Below, one piece after another: positions 15,491-23,333 of a stretch of 64,000 bases of DNA. This stretch comes from Bacteroidales bacterium. Its GTDB lineage: Bacteria; Bacteroidota; Bacteroidia; Bacteroidales; ML635J-15. The first letter of the stretch is position 1. Every line of letters starts with the position of its first letter. The notes beneath the pieces were generated by a model. The model did not search any database. It was not told where the DNA came from and was given only the letters and a program-made list of their open reading frames with translations. Location: assembly GCA_031275085.1 (NCBI GenBank), contig JAISPG010000019.1:118058-182057 (forward strand). Direction: 5' to 3'. The position numbers and the translations under genes were made by a program.

Positions 15491-17155
15491 TTATTCGGTA
15501 CAATTTTGGATTTGCTTTAACCAATTGATCATTAAAGTATTAAAATCCTGGTGTTGATTTTCAATTAAAGTTTGTGGATAGTTATTAAGAGCTGTTCTGT
15601 CAGGAATTAAATACTCTAATTGTTGATTATTATTGTGAATTACATTGTTATCTTCAACAAGAGTTTCTTCTGCATCTTGTAAAAATGAATTATCTTCATT
15701 TGGTGAAAATATATAAATGTCATCTTCAGGAAAGCCTGTATTTATTCTATAGTCTATCTCGGATTCATCAGTTGAGTCGTTTAAGGAAGTGTTTTCAAGA
15801 TAATCGAGATTTAATATCTTTTGGTATGTAGAATCGTTTATTGGTTTTCCCAATATCAGGTTATTTTTTGTTAGTTCGTAGGTGTTATGGTCTGTTTCAA
15901 AAAGAGTACATAAATCGAAAATGATTGGTTCATTTGTATTTATATCATTACCATATTGGATAGTAAGAGACTCTATTATTTCCTCCTGAATATCTTTGGG
16001 AATATACGATGGCATATTATCCATAGTGCCCATTGAAATAGTATTATTTTTGAACAATGAAGTATTATTTTTCACTTCTGTAATTTTTCCATCTTTATAT
16101 GAGCCTAAATCCTGAATTTTGGGTTGAGAATCTTTATCTCCAAAATGTCTGTCATATTCCTGAATTACTGTATATGTATTAGTGACTACGTCTACAGATG
16201 TATCAATTATATCTAAAATATCCAATGTTTTTTCGGAAACTTTTAATAGTTTTGCTGTTCCTGTTATAGGAACAGAACCTAAGATGGGGAAAAGATATCT
16301 ATCAATAAATCCTTCTTGTTTATTTCCATTTATATCTTCTCCTGTGAAAATTGTTAAAATTGCATCAATAATAGCTGTTGGCGGAAAAATTTTTACCCCG
16401 GTTTGTAAAATAAACTTCTTGATTTCCTCAGCAGTAGGACCTTCTTCTTCTATTGGCGGTTTTACAGTAACATTATCTAACCAGTTTAACCCGCCATAAG
16501 GAATTATCTTACCGGATTCATTAGCTGTATAAAACCAGACAAAATTATCTCCATCTGATTTTGTATATAATTTATGATATTGGAGATATTTAGTTCCATC
16601 AGGATTTTCAATATAATCCTGAAATTCCTCATTAACCTGAAAAATTTCCGGAAAAATTATTTTAGATAATGTAGGGTCTATATCTTCGATTTTTTTCGCT
16701 AACTCTGGATTTGTCTCATATATACTGCCAAGTATAAAATTGTTAGAATATTCTATAGAATATCTATTTGAGGGATTATATAGCCTGTCGTAATCTTGAG
16801 ATATTGACCAATTTAAATGTTCATCATCAAAAGAATCCATATAGCTTGTTAGTATTTCTTCTGCATAAGGTTTTTTCTTCATGATTATCATGAGTTGAAA
16901 AACTTGTTTTGGAGAAAGTCTTGTAATAAGTCCGTCAGGTATATTATCAATAATATCCGGGGTGATATAATGCCATATTATTGACGAATTACCGAATTTA
17001 TTAAAGATTTCCAGTTCTTTAGGAGAAAGCAGATCAATTTTATAATCATAATAAGTTTTATCTTGGGCATGATAGTATTGTCCATCATTTATAAAATTAT
17101 TCTTATACTTTTTTAGAGGGTCTTCTGAATGATCTTTTATATTGTCGTTTATCAT
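15491..17155 (-). CDS. Protein in the tape-measure slot with a pretoxin-TG-like segment
   Basis: 554 residues, acidic. Gene order (chaperones before, DUF6046 and hub after) is where a tape-measure protein should be, yet the sequence lacks the long heptad/coiled-coil repeats usual for that role. Residues about 246-306 contain two hydrophobic runs around FTGEDINGNKQEGFIDR and PILGSVPITGTAKLLK. This is close to the pattern of the pretoxin TG module of polymorphic toxins (hydrophobic - TG-D-x-x-G - hydrophobic - P-x-x-G-x-x-K-LLK). About 240 Asn/Asp/Glu-rich residues follow, with no nuclease or protease motif I recognise. It is either a divergent tape measure or a tail-delivered effector. No separate tape-measure gene exists in the element. 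Confidence 0.5.
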   Translation of the reverse strand: MINDNIKDHSEDPLKKYKNNFINDGQYYHAQDKTYYDYKIDLLSPKELEIFNKFGNSSIIWHYITPDIIDNIPDGLITRLSPKQVFQLMIIMKKKPYAEEILTSYMDSFDDEHLNWSISQDYDRLYNPSNRYSIEYSNNFILGSIYETNPELAKKIEDIDPTLSKIIFPEIFQVNEEFQDYIENPDGTKYLQYHKLYTKSDGDNFVWFYTANESGKIIPYGGLNWLDNVTVKPPIEEEGPTAEEIKKFILQTGVKIFPPTAIIDAILTIFTGEDINGNKQEGFIDRYLFPILGSVPITGTAKLLKVSEKTLDILDIIDTSVDVVTNTYTVIQEYDRHFGDKDSQPKIQDLGSYKDGKITEVKNNTSLFKNNTISMGTMDNMPSYIPKDIQEEIIESLTIQYGNDINTNEPIIFDLCTLFETDHNTYELTKNNLILGKPINDSTYQKILNLDYLENTSLNDSTDESEIDYRINTGFPEDDIYIFSPNEDNSFLQDAEETLVEDNNVIHNNNQQLEYLIPDRTALNNYPQTLIENQHQDFNTLMINWLKQIQNCTE

Positions 17156-17166
17156 TTTTTGATAAA

Positions 17167-17406
17167 TTAAATTTTTCTATTCTTTTCTTTTATAAACAAT
17201 AAATCCGAAAACGCCTCAGCCATTTGTTTTAGGCTCATTTTACCGAGTACTTCAGGTGTATAATGAAAGTGATATCTGATATATGCTCTCATGAATCTGT
17301 ATTGGTAATTAAGGTCCTTAGCAAGCCGGTGATGAGGATCTATATATATATTATTATCCTCATCATCGGGGCGTTTTATCTTGCTAAGGTTTAGAACTCC
17401 TCCAAT
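17167..17406 (-). CDS. Tail assembly chaperone C-terminal extension (GT-type, probably made by -1 frameshift)
   Basis: A 79-codon frame opening after TGA at 17407-17409 and ending with TAA at 17167-17169. It overlaps the last codons of the upstream 108-residue gene in the -1 frame. It reads well as protein (for example DPHHRLAKDLNYQYRFMRAY, then MSLKQMAEAFSDLLFIKEKN) but has no start codon in the first 36 codons. Two overlapping small genes between tube and tape measure, the second without a start, is the hallmark of the G/GT chaperone pair of long-tailed phages. The overlap holds GGAGGAG just before the stop, which may pause ribosomes. No classic X-XXY-YYZ slippery heptamer is visible, so shift or reinitiation remains open. 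Confidence 0.6.
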   Translation of the reverse strand: MGGVLNLSKIKRPDDEDNNIYIDPHHRLAKDLNYQYRFMRAYIRYHFHYTPEVLGKMSLKQMAEAFSDLLFIKEKNRKI

Positions 17407-17717
17407 TCACCTTCGATTTTTTGAATGATACCGCCAAGCCAGTCGAAAAGTCCCATACGGTATTTGTCAATACTCAATAACTCTTTGTCGCCACCTAACC
17501 AGCAGTTTTCAACCAGAGCCATATCGAATTTTATACTGCTGCGTCCTGCCGTAACACGGCATGCATCTAAAGTTATGAGGTCTGCCGGTCTTAATACACA
17601 ACTTTTTCCATCTGTTGTTTTATAGCAGAATATATTTCCGTATTGTTGTTTCCATGCGGAGATTTGAGCCTCTCCGTATTTTTCAATAAAAAATTCTTTA
17701 TTTGTCTTTGTTTCCAT
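17391..17717 (-). CDS. Tail assembly chaperone (G-type)
   Basis: 108 residues, soluble, starting METKTNKEFFIEKYGEAQIS and ending QKIEGELEEF. It sits between the tail tube gene and the tape-measure-position gene and overlaps a start-less second frame (17167-17406), the arrangement of tail assembly chaperones. These bind the tape measure and recruit tube subunits and are absent from the finished particle. Family assignment is by position and overlap. Confidence 0.6.
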   Translation of the reverse strand: METKTNKEFFIEKYGEAQISAWKQQYGNIFCYKTTDGKSCVLRPADLITLDACRVTAGRSSIKFDMALVENCWLGGDKELLSIDKYRMGLFDWLGGIIQKIEGELEEF

Positions 17718-17790
17718 TTTTTTGTAATTTAATTAACCATTAAAGCATTCAGATCACGAGAATTTATTTTATAGTTTTACAAGGAGCAGG

Positions 17791-17820
17791 TTACAGGTTA
17801 TTTAATTAAATAACCTGTAA
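17791..17820. promoter_or_regulatory. 30-bp perfect palindrome between tube and chaperone genes
   Basis: TTACAGGTTATTTAA followed by its exact reverse complement, centred between 17805 and 17806. In the leftward mRNA it gives a stem-loop with no U-tract, so it is more likely an RNA-processing or 3'-stabilising hairpin than a terminator. It would let the sheath/tube part of the message outlast the downstream part, matching the large copy number of those proteins. Confidence 0.55.
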
Positions 17821-17842
17821 TTTTGCTCTTGTACTAACCTTT

Positions 17843-18286
17843 TTAATATTTACGATCTATTTTTCCGATTATAAGGTCGATAGATTGTTCGTTTTTTGTG
17901 TCACCCTGTTTTATAGTCATTCCATCACCTTTGAACTGACAATCGATAAGTTTATGAGTGATTATTTTTACATCTCCGGGTCTGATGAACTGAATTATAA
18001 TATCAAAAGGTGGTAGATCCTGAAGTCTTCCGGTTTCGCTGTTTTCTCTTATAGTTTCTATATCATCGCGTAACAAGGTAATACTTCCGGAATATTCTAT
18101 AGGTCCGTATCCGCGGCCTTGTGTTACATTTCCTAATCCTTTTATGTCGGTAACTTCCTGGGTATCATTATAATCTATTGAAGTTACTCCTGTTACAGGT
18201 TGTCCTCCGATTGTGACAAGTAAATTTGCCCATGATGGAACTACACCATTTATCTGGGGAACAATATTTCTTACGTTTAAATCCAT
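17843..18286 (-). CDS. Tail tube protein
   Basis: 147 residues, the size of Mu gpM and P2 FII-type tube proteins. It has LLVTIGGQPVTGVTSIDYND, then a GRGYGPIEYSGSITLLRDD beta-barrel core and a C-terminal HKLIDCQFKGDGMTIKQGDTK that matches tube folds with an extended hairpin. It is the gene directly after the sheath (37 bases), as in all contractile tails. Hexamers would stack to form the inner tube. Confidence 0.75.
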   Translation of the reverse strand: MDLNVRNIVPQINGVVPSWANLLVTIGGQPVTGVTSIDYNDTQEVTDIKGLGNVTQGRGYGPIEYSGSITLLRDDIETIRENSETGRLQDLPPFDIIIQFIRPGDVKIITHKLIDCQFKGDGMTIKQGDTKNEQSIDLIIGKIDRKY

Positions 18287-18323
18287 AATTTTAATTATTA
18301 ATTATTTTTTGTTTATTTTTTTA

Positions 18324-19760
18324 TTAGCTTATTTGTGTTGTATATCCGATCTGTATCCTTACATGCCTCATTACGCCAACGCCAACTTTCTTTATTACAA
18401 ACTCAACTGTAGAGTTTGATACTACATTCTGGTCGGGATCAATATCAACAATATATCCGCTTAATTCACCGGCTTGTTCCATTAACTCCAGAGTTTTTCC
18501 TGCTACTGTCTTTAAATTTTCAATAACATAATTTTGCATTTTACCTGTTGTGGCATTTACATGCAATGGAGAATTAAGATAAGGCAATAAGTTGGTCCTT
18601 ATTCCGCGGCATGCTTTATCCATTGTCCTTACATTTTCGATATAAGCATAGTCGCTTGTTTCTACATCTAAAGTATAGCTGTCGTTGAAATAGTTATTTG
18701 CATCGCCTACATGTGTACGAACGAAAATATAACGTTGATCATTGATTAGTTCCAGATCGGAATTTGAAACATTTCTTAAAACATCTCCGGAAATAAATCC
18801 AGGAACGCTTAAACTTAGCGGGAATTTCTGGACCCATGCAATACATTCGTGGACAGAAGCTTTACTAATTGCTCCTAAAGTAGTACCTATACATGAGTAA
18901 TATGCATACGGACCTAATTTAGCAATGATGTTAGTGTCTAAGTCACAACTTATTACTAAAGAAACATTGCATCTGTCTTTTAAAATGTAATCATTAGCCT
19001 TTGTAAATTTTGCAAGAGTCGCATTTTTAGAGTCTTCTGTTTCTGATTCTATTTTTGTTTTTGTTAGTTTTATTTCATAACCTGTAACTACTTCGTTGTT
19101 ATCAATGATCTCTTCTGTATTAACATCATATGATATTCCGCAATATCCTACTACTACAGATAATGGTTTATGTTTAGCTTCCAGACCGCCGTCAATTGTA
19201 TTTGCACAAACTTCCTGGTATTTATCAATTAGGTTAATAGTATCAACTTCCAGCTCTTTAGTGAATACAGCAACTTGCCTTATAATACCTCCTGAATAGT
19301 CCTGCAACTTTTCTATATCACTACTTTCAACATCATTTCCTGTTTTGATAGTAAAATAAAGAGTCCCGGCATTGTTCATGCGGAAAAATTCTTTTACATG
19401 ATATACAATTGTATTACATGCAACAGCATGTTTATACTGTCCTGCAAGTTCTTTTTCAATTTCAAGTAATTTATCACTAGTGTAAGAATGATTGTTGCCT
19501 AAGTTTACACTGGTTTCCAGTATTTGTTCTGTAATACCCAAACCTGCCAGTTGTTCGAAAAATCTTAATTTTGTAGTGTATAATGCAATTTCATCGGTTG
19601 TATCGGTTTTCGCTTTCAATACAACCTTGTCGAAACCAGTAAGTTTAGATACGTCTATTCCTTCTAAACCCATAATAAGCCCTGAAACAGGATCTTCGTT
19701 TGCAGCAGTACGTCCCATACCGCCGTTAGTTTTTGTAAATTTAATGTCGTTTAATGCCAT
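18324..19760 (-). CDS. Contractile tail sheath protein (DUF2586-like)
   Basis: 478 residues, in the normal sheath range. It starts MALNDIKFTKTNGGMGRTA, a form I associate with DUF2586, the Bacteroidota relative of gpL/FI sheaths. The C-terminal half has the typical domain: WVQKFPLSLSVPGFISGD, then RYIFVRTHVGDANNYFNDSYT, DYAYIENVRTMDKACRGIRT and LPYLNSPLHVN. Its presence shows the particle is contractile (myovirus or R-type). First structural gene after the lysis cassette. Confidence 0.82.
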   Translation of the reverse strand: MALNDIKFTKTNGGMGRTAANEDPVSGLIMGLEGIDVSKLTGFDKVVLKAKTDTTDEIALYTTKLRFFEQLAGLGITEQILETSVNLGNNHSYTSDKLLEIEKELAGQYKHAVACNTIVYHVKEFFRMNNAGTLYFTIKTGNDVESSDIEKLQDYSGGIIRQVAVFTKELEVDTINLIDKYQEVCANTIDGGLEAKHKPLSVVVGYCGISYDVNTEEIIDNNEVVTGYEIKLTKTKIESETEDSKNATLAKFTKANDYILKDRCNVSLVISCDLDTNIIAKLGPYAYYSCIGTTLGAISKASVHECIAWVQKFPLSLSVPGFISGDVLRNVSNSDLELINDQRYIFVRTHVGDANNYFNDSYTLDVETSDYAYIENVRTMDKACRGIRTNLLPYLNSPLHVNATTGKMQNYVIENLKTVAGKTLELMEQAGELSGYIVDIDPDQNVVSNSTVEFVIKKVGVGVMRHVRIQIGYTTQIS

Positions 19761-19794
19761 TTTGTAAAAATTTAGTTACTATTTATTTATTAAC

Positions 19795-20199
19795 TTAAGA
19801 AAATTGTTTATATATCTTTATTACTGCTATTAGTATAGCGGCAATGCCGATCCCTATCAAAGTTTTTTGCCACCATTTAAGAATATTTGTGGTTTTAATT
19901 TCTGTTTTAATTATAGTATTGATTTTATCAATATATATGCTGTCGGCTATCTTTAGAGTATCGTAATGATAGCGGTCTCTGTATTGAGTACGGAAAACTT
20001 CCTTTAAGACAGTGTCACCGGCAATGTAAATGAAAATACTGTCGTGTTTCCATATTATTACACTATCGGCAGAAACACTGCTAACAGAAGCACTTTTATT
20101 TATCTGTTCTTTGCTTTCTGTAGTTTTTTCTACAGTTTTGCAACCGAAAATAAATAGTGTGCTAATATTTAATATTATTATCAGTAAGAAGTTTCTCAT
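19795..20199 (-). CDS. Spanin-like lysis lipoprotein (single-protein type)
   Basis: I start at the internal ATG at 20199 (MRNFLLIIILN), giving 134 residues; a longer form from 20229 is open but would overlap its neighbour more. It has a lipobox (LFIFGC), a periplasmic region with alternating charges (KTVEKTTESKEQ, QYRDRYHYDTLK), and one C-terminal transmembrane helix (TLIGIGIAAILIAVIKIY). An outer-membrane lipid anchor plus a C-terminal inner-membrane helix is the architecture of unimolecular spanins such as phage T1 gp11, which fuse the two membranes at lysis. The amidase and holin-like genes are directly upstream. No sequence family was recognised; the call is architectural. Confidence 0.55.
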   Translation of the reverse strand: MRNFLLIIILNISTLFIFGCKTVEKTTESKEQINKSASVSSVSADSVIIWKHDSIFIYIAGDTVLKEVFRTQYRDRYHYDTLKIADSIYIDKINTIIKTEIKTTNILKWWQKTLIGIGIAAILIAVIKIYKQFS

Positions 20200-20500
20200 A
20201 TTTGGATATTGTTCTTTCCAATGTTTCAACCATTTTAATTTTTGACTGCATTATTTCTATTTCATTTTGCAGTTCTTTGATGCGATTACTCAGATTATCT
20301 ATTTTTTCGCTGTCGGCAACTCTCTGTTGCAGTAATTTGTCGATCTGAACTTCCAGACTATCCACTATTTTATTCCATGTTGATGTTGCCAGATCAATTT
20401 CTTCTATTCTTTGTTTTTTTCTTCCGAATAGCCATCCCGAAAAACTTCCTGCTATTCCTGTTCCTAATGCAATTAATACTGTTGTTGCTATATTTTCCAT
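20162..20500 (-). CDS. Holin-like membrane protein with coiled coil
   Basis: I chose the ATG at 20500 (MENIATTVLIALG), one base after the amidase stop, giving 112 residues. A single N-terminal transmembrane helix with small residues (ALGTGIAGSFSGWLFG) is followed by a long heptad-like region (SLEVQIDKLLQQRVADSEKIDNL). It overlaps the start of the spanin-like gene. Between amidase and spanin this is the expected holin position, but single-helix proteins with a coiled coil are also common in Bacteroidota phages with unproven roles. Confidence 0.5.
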   Translation of the reverse strand: MENIATTVLIALGTGIAGSFSGWLFGRKKQRIEEIDLATSTWNKIVDSLEVQIDKLLQQRVADSEKIDNLSNRIKELQNEIEIMQSKIKMVETLERTISKYEKLLTDNNIKY

Positions 20501-20501
20501 T

Positions 20502-20900
20502 CTATAATTGTGTGTGTACATCAAAACCGGGACAATCTGTAGCATTAAAGTCGCGGTGTCCGTAAACTTTTACTCCGGGGTATTTTATTTTTAAATCATT
20601 TGCTAATTTTCTTATTGCTATGGCTTGTACAGGGGTGCGGGTATCCTTTGTTCTCATATTTTTGTCGCAACCTCCAACATAGCAGATTGCAATGCTGTTA
20701 GCGTTATGACCGACCGTGTGGATGCCCGCTTTTTCAATATTACGCCCCTGCATGATCTCCCCGTTTATATCTATGAGGAAATGATAGCCTATTTCGTCCC
20801 ATCCTTTTTGCTTATGCCATCTGTCGATATCGCCGACAGTATGATTACGTCCTTCCGGAGTGGCAGTGCAGTGGATGATTATTTCTTTTATTTGTCGCAT
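20502..20900 (-). CDS. N-acetylmuramoyl-L-alanine amidase (phage endolysin, T7 lysozyme type)
   Basis: 132 residues of the amidase_2/PGRP fold. Zinc ligands H10 (IIIHCTAT), H115 (YGHRDFN) and C123 (DCPGF) are present, with catalytic Y39 (GYHF). The Lys that follows in T7 lysozyme is Thr here (T121), as in many family members. No signal peptide, so a holin is needed for export. It is the first gene of the leftward late operon; the divergent region upstream carries two dyads that may control it. Confidence 0.88.
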   Translation of the reverse strand: MRQIKEIIIHCTATPEGRNHTVGDIDRWHKQKGWDEIGYHFLIDINGEIMQGRNIEKAGIHTVGHNANSIAICYVGGCDKNMRTKDTRTPVQAIAIRKLANDLKIKYPGVKVYGHRDFNATDCPGFDVHTQL

Positions 20901-20963
20901 TTTTGAGATTATGAGAAATCATTTCCGGCAAATGTATATTCTGAAAAAGCCGAAAGCAAGAAA

Positions 20964-21003
20964 CAGTCCGGAGGTTGGACACATTAGTCCAATGGTTGGA
21001 CTG
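20964..21003. promoter_or_regulatory. GTCCAA/TTGGAC repeat cluster, candidate operator
   Basis: CAGTCC (20964-20969) pairs with GGACTG (20998-21003). Inside, TTGGAC (20975-20980) pairs with GTCCAA (20987-20992). GGTTGGAC occurs twice as a direct repeat. The cluster lies 64-103 bases upstream of the late operon, where a late activator or the repressor could bind. Confidence 0.45.
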
Positions 21004-21025
21004 AATTTAGGTTTTTGAAGTGTTG

Positions 21026-21057
21026 TATATGTAATTTTACTCAGAAAATTACATATA
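21026..21057. promoter_or_regulatory. 13-bp perfect inverted repeat in the late divergent region
   Basis: TATATGTAATTTT (21026-21038) and its exact complement AAAATTACATATA (21045-21057), spacer ACTCAG. It lies between the minus-strand lysis/tail operon and the plus-strand gene at 21167. A dimeric regulator's site or a cruciform are both possible. No U-tract follows, so it is not an obvious terminator. Confidence 0.5.
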
Positions 21058-21166
21058 AAATCAATGAGTTTTTGTAAAGATTAAGAAAATTGCTAAATGT
21101 AATTTTTGTTTAATGTGATTTTTGTGTACTAAAAAAAGCTATTAAAAATAATTAAAAATAAAAAGA

Positions 21167-21652
21167 ATGGAAAGTATTTTTTTATCAATTAAAGAACATC
21201 TTAAAACAGAGTTGCCTTCCGGCATATATGTCGAAAAAAACTGTGGACAGCTGACAAATGAAAATGAGAATTTTCCATGTTGTCTGATAGATATAAAAAA
21301 AATAAAATATGTTCACCTTAGTGATGGTATCCAGCAAGCTAATGCAAAAATCAGCATATGTGTTGCCGATACTAAGCCGCAGGATACTAATCCACAGAAT
21401 GATAAGTCTTTTGGGATCTATGGTTTGATCGAAGATGTGGATAAGGCTCTTCAAAAATTGAATTCTGTTAATTTCAGCCGTTTTTGCCGGACAAAACTAA
21501 AAAAGAAATTTGCTAACGGAATTTATGAATGTTATGAGTTGTTGTACAATATAAATTTTGTGATAAATGAAAAATCATATGATGTATGGGACATGGATGA
21601 TTGTCTTATATCGAAGGATGAGCCTGTTTTAACAAATCAGGAAAGCGAATAA
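21167..21652 (+). CDS. Putative tail terminator (gp37/gpU-like)
   Basis: 161 residues, soluble. The start MESIFLSIKEHLKTELPSGIYVEKNCGQL, with LP-G-x-x-V followed by PCCLIDI and a later VDKALQKL / NGIYECYELLYNINF, resembles small tail-completion proteins that cap the tube (Mu gp37, lambda gpU, DUF3168 types). It is the only plus-strand gene inside the element apart from the repressor. Its promoter must lie in the divergent 20901-21166 region. In Mu such a gene sits at the head-tail boundary. Here the head genes that would adjoin it are missing. Confidence 0.4.
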   Translation: MESIFLSIKEHLKTELPSGIYVEKNCGQLTNENENFPCCLIDIKKIKYVHLSDGIQQANAKISICVADTKPQDTNPQNDKSFGIYGLIEDVDKALQKLNSVNFSRFCRTKLKKKFANGIYECYELLYNINFVINEKSYDVWDMDDCLISKDEPVLTNQESE

Positions 21653-21701
21653 TAAAAATATATTGATAAAAGAAATAGAAAATAAAGAATGTGATTTCAT
21701 T

Positions 21702-21956
21702 TCAGGTATTCAGATTGTCGGTTTTATTGTCGTCGAATGATTTTGGCTGCTCTTTTTCTTTATTTTCTATTTCTTTTATTTCTTTTGCATAAGGTATTGT
21801 TAAATATTCATAAAAAGTACTTCGTGAAATATGAAATACATTACGGATATAGTTTCTGTAAATATATTCATTAGATAAGCCTCTTTTTGAATGATTCATA
21901 TATATTTCATTTACTTCTTTAACTCTTTTCAGTAAAAATTTTCTTGAAAATGCCAT
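21702..21956 (-). CDS. Small HTH-like regulator candidate
   Basis: 84 residues, last gene of the leftward early operon. The central region (RGLSNEYIYRNYIRNVFHISRSTFYEYL) has the spacing of a helix-turn-helix in which ISRSTFYEYL would be the recognition helix. The C-terminus is short and charged (KEIKEIENKEKEQPK). In Mu the middle operon ends with Mor, a small HTH activator of the late activator C, so a similar role is plausible. Homology to Mor is not evident. Confidence 0.5.
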   Translation of the reverse strand: MAFSRKFLLKRVKEVNEIYMNHSKRGLSNEYIYRNYIRNVFHISRSTFYEYLTIPYAKEIKEIENKEKEQPKSFDDNKTDNLNT

Positions 21957-22005
21957 GATATTTATCTTTTTGTTCTGTTAGGTATAAATAGCTCTTACAG
22001 ATTGT

Positions 22006-22188
22006 TTATAAAAATTTCTTATTAGTGAATGTTCGCTTAAAACTGGTTTTGGCCTGTTTTATGTTCAACATTAATAATTCTCCTATGGAATATGTGATCA
22101 TACTTGTTTTGCAGATCAGGATCCCAATTATGAAGAATGGAGTCAAAAGAATATAAGCTATTACTTTTATAATTTTTTTTGTTTTCAT
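22006..22188 (-). CDS. Small membrane protein
   Basis: 60 residues with an N-terminal hydrophobic helix (IIKVIAYILLTPFFIIGILIC) and a basic tail (KTSFKRTFTNKKFL). It starts 12 bases after the DUF3164 gene and reads in the same direction, so it belongs to the early operon. An overlapping frame at 22037-22237 lacks hydrophobic or family character and was not preferred. Function unknown. Confidence 0.45.
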   Translation of the reverse strand: MKTKKIIKVIAYILLTPFFIIGILICKTSMITYSIGELLMLNIKQAKTSFKRTFTNKKFL

Positions 22189-22200
22189 AATTTTTCTTTT

Positions 22201-22854
22201 TTACGCTTCGGTTATTCCAAGAGGGATATTTTCCCATGTCCCAAGGTCTGTTTTAATTTCTGCTCTTATGTAGAATTTTGAAATTTGTGGTCGATAAGCT
22301 TCTTCTATAATATTTACACCTTCTGTAAATGTTTCATTTTCGCTTTCTTCCGACATTTTCTTTAATTGCATTATCCTGCTGGCTTTTAGATTCCCTTTTT
22401 GATCTTTAGACAGTAAACGGATAATTGCATTTACAAGCATTTCGCTTTCTTTATCTTTTGCCAGGCTCGAAATAAATTGTTTCACTTTGCTTATTCCTTC
22501 ATTAACTGTGTCGTCATAACCATCGGTTTCATATTGTCCCAGAGTTATACGCTTATTGCCCTGTTTATTTGTAAATGTATGCGACTTCTGAAGTGTTCTG
22601 ACTTCATAAATTTCTGCTTTCATTTGAATTGCCTGATGAAATGTATCAAAAATTTTTGCTTTTTCATGAGATAGTGTTTTACTTAATTCATTCAGTCGCG
22701 GAAAACTTGATTCAATTAATTCGTCTATAAGCTGTTTGTACGTTTCTCTGTTTTGTCTTTGTCTTTCGGCTTTTTCTTTTCGTATTTTTTCGGCCTTGTA
22801 TTGTTCAAATTCAGCAAGTTCCTGAGAGGTCATTTCTACTTGTTTTGTTTCCAT
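22201..22854 (-). CDS. DUF3164 family protein
   Basis: 217 residues, mostly helical. I recognise DUF3164, a family common in the early regions of Mu-like prophages, by the segments RETYKQLIDELIESSFPRLNELS, HQAIQMKAEIYEVRT and the C-terminal RAEIKTDLGTWENIPL. The family has no proven function. It lies 6 bases after the gp16-like gene. Its presence supports a Mu-type origin for the element. Confidence 0.72.
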   Translation of the reverse strand: METKQVEMTSQELAEFEQYKAEKIRKEKAERQRQNRETYKQLIDELIESSFPRLNELSKTLSHEKAKIFDTFHQAIQMKAEIYEVRTLQKSHTFTNKQGNKRITLGQYETDGYDDTVNEGISKVKQFISSLAKDKESEMLVNAIIRLLSKDQKGNLKASRIMQLKKMSEESENETFTEGVNIIEEAYRPQISKFYIRAEIKTDLGTWENIPLGITEA

Positions 22855-22860
22855 AATTTT

Positions 22861-23325
22861 TTAATTTAATCCGATTTTAAAATATTTGCTGTTTATTTCA
22901 TCAAGAGCAGTTTGTTTCCGGCAAAATTCTCCATATAGCCTGGTTAATGATAGTATTGTGATATCATTGAATTTTTCGACTCCGGCAGCTCTGCAGGCTG
23001 TAGCTTTTACATATTTCAGATCGACTTTCTTGTTTTGCAGGTCATACCATGAAAATATTGCCTTAATAAGACCTTTCCGGTATTTGTCAAGTTTTTCTAT
23101 ATCTTCACTGTTAATATTTTTTATTTTGTTTTTTTCTTGCTTGCAAAGCAGTTTTTCGAGATCATTTATTAATTGCTGACATTCAATATAGCTTAGATCG
23201 CTTGTGTGTTCCGATCTGTTCCGACTGTAATGCCAGGCTAAATCAGCTTTGGTATCATTTTTGATGTTTAATTTGCTAAATAGCCAGTATAAATGTTTAT
23301 TCTGGGATGCGGATCGTTTTTTCAT
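22861..23325 (-). CDS. Mu gp16-like protein (DUF1018 type)
   Basis: 154 residues. The N-terminal part SASQNKHLYWLFSKLNIKND followed by RNRSEHTSDLSYIECQQLINDLEKLL fits the gp16/DUF1018 pattern (short helix, LxW-type residues, then TS-x-x-L-S-x-x-E-x-x-x-L-I). The C-terminal half is less conserved. In Mu these are early proteins of unclear role. The gene sits between the RecA-like ATPase and DUF3164 genes. Confidence 0.55.
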   Translation of the reverse strand: MKKRSASQNKHLYWLFSKLNIKNDTKADLAWHYSRNRSEHTSDLSYIECQQLINDLEKLLCKQEKNKIKNINSEDIEKLDKYRKGLIKAIFSWYDLQNKKVDLKYVKATACRAAGVEKFNDITILSLTRLYGEFCRKQTALDEINSKYFKIGLN

Positions 23326-23333
23326 ATTTATAG

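Noticed and set aside
22037..22237. Alternative 66-codon minus-strand gene
   Set aside because: Overlaps the DUF3164 3' end and the 22006-22188 gene, and has no hydrophobic or family character; the other frame fits the operon spacing.
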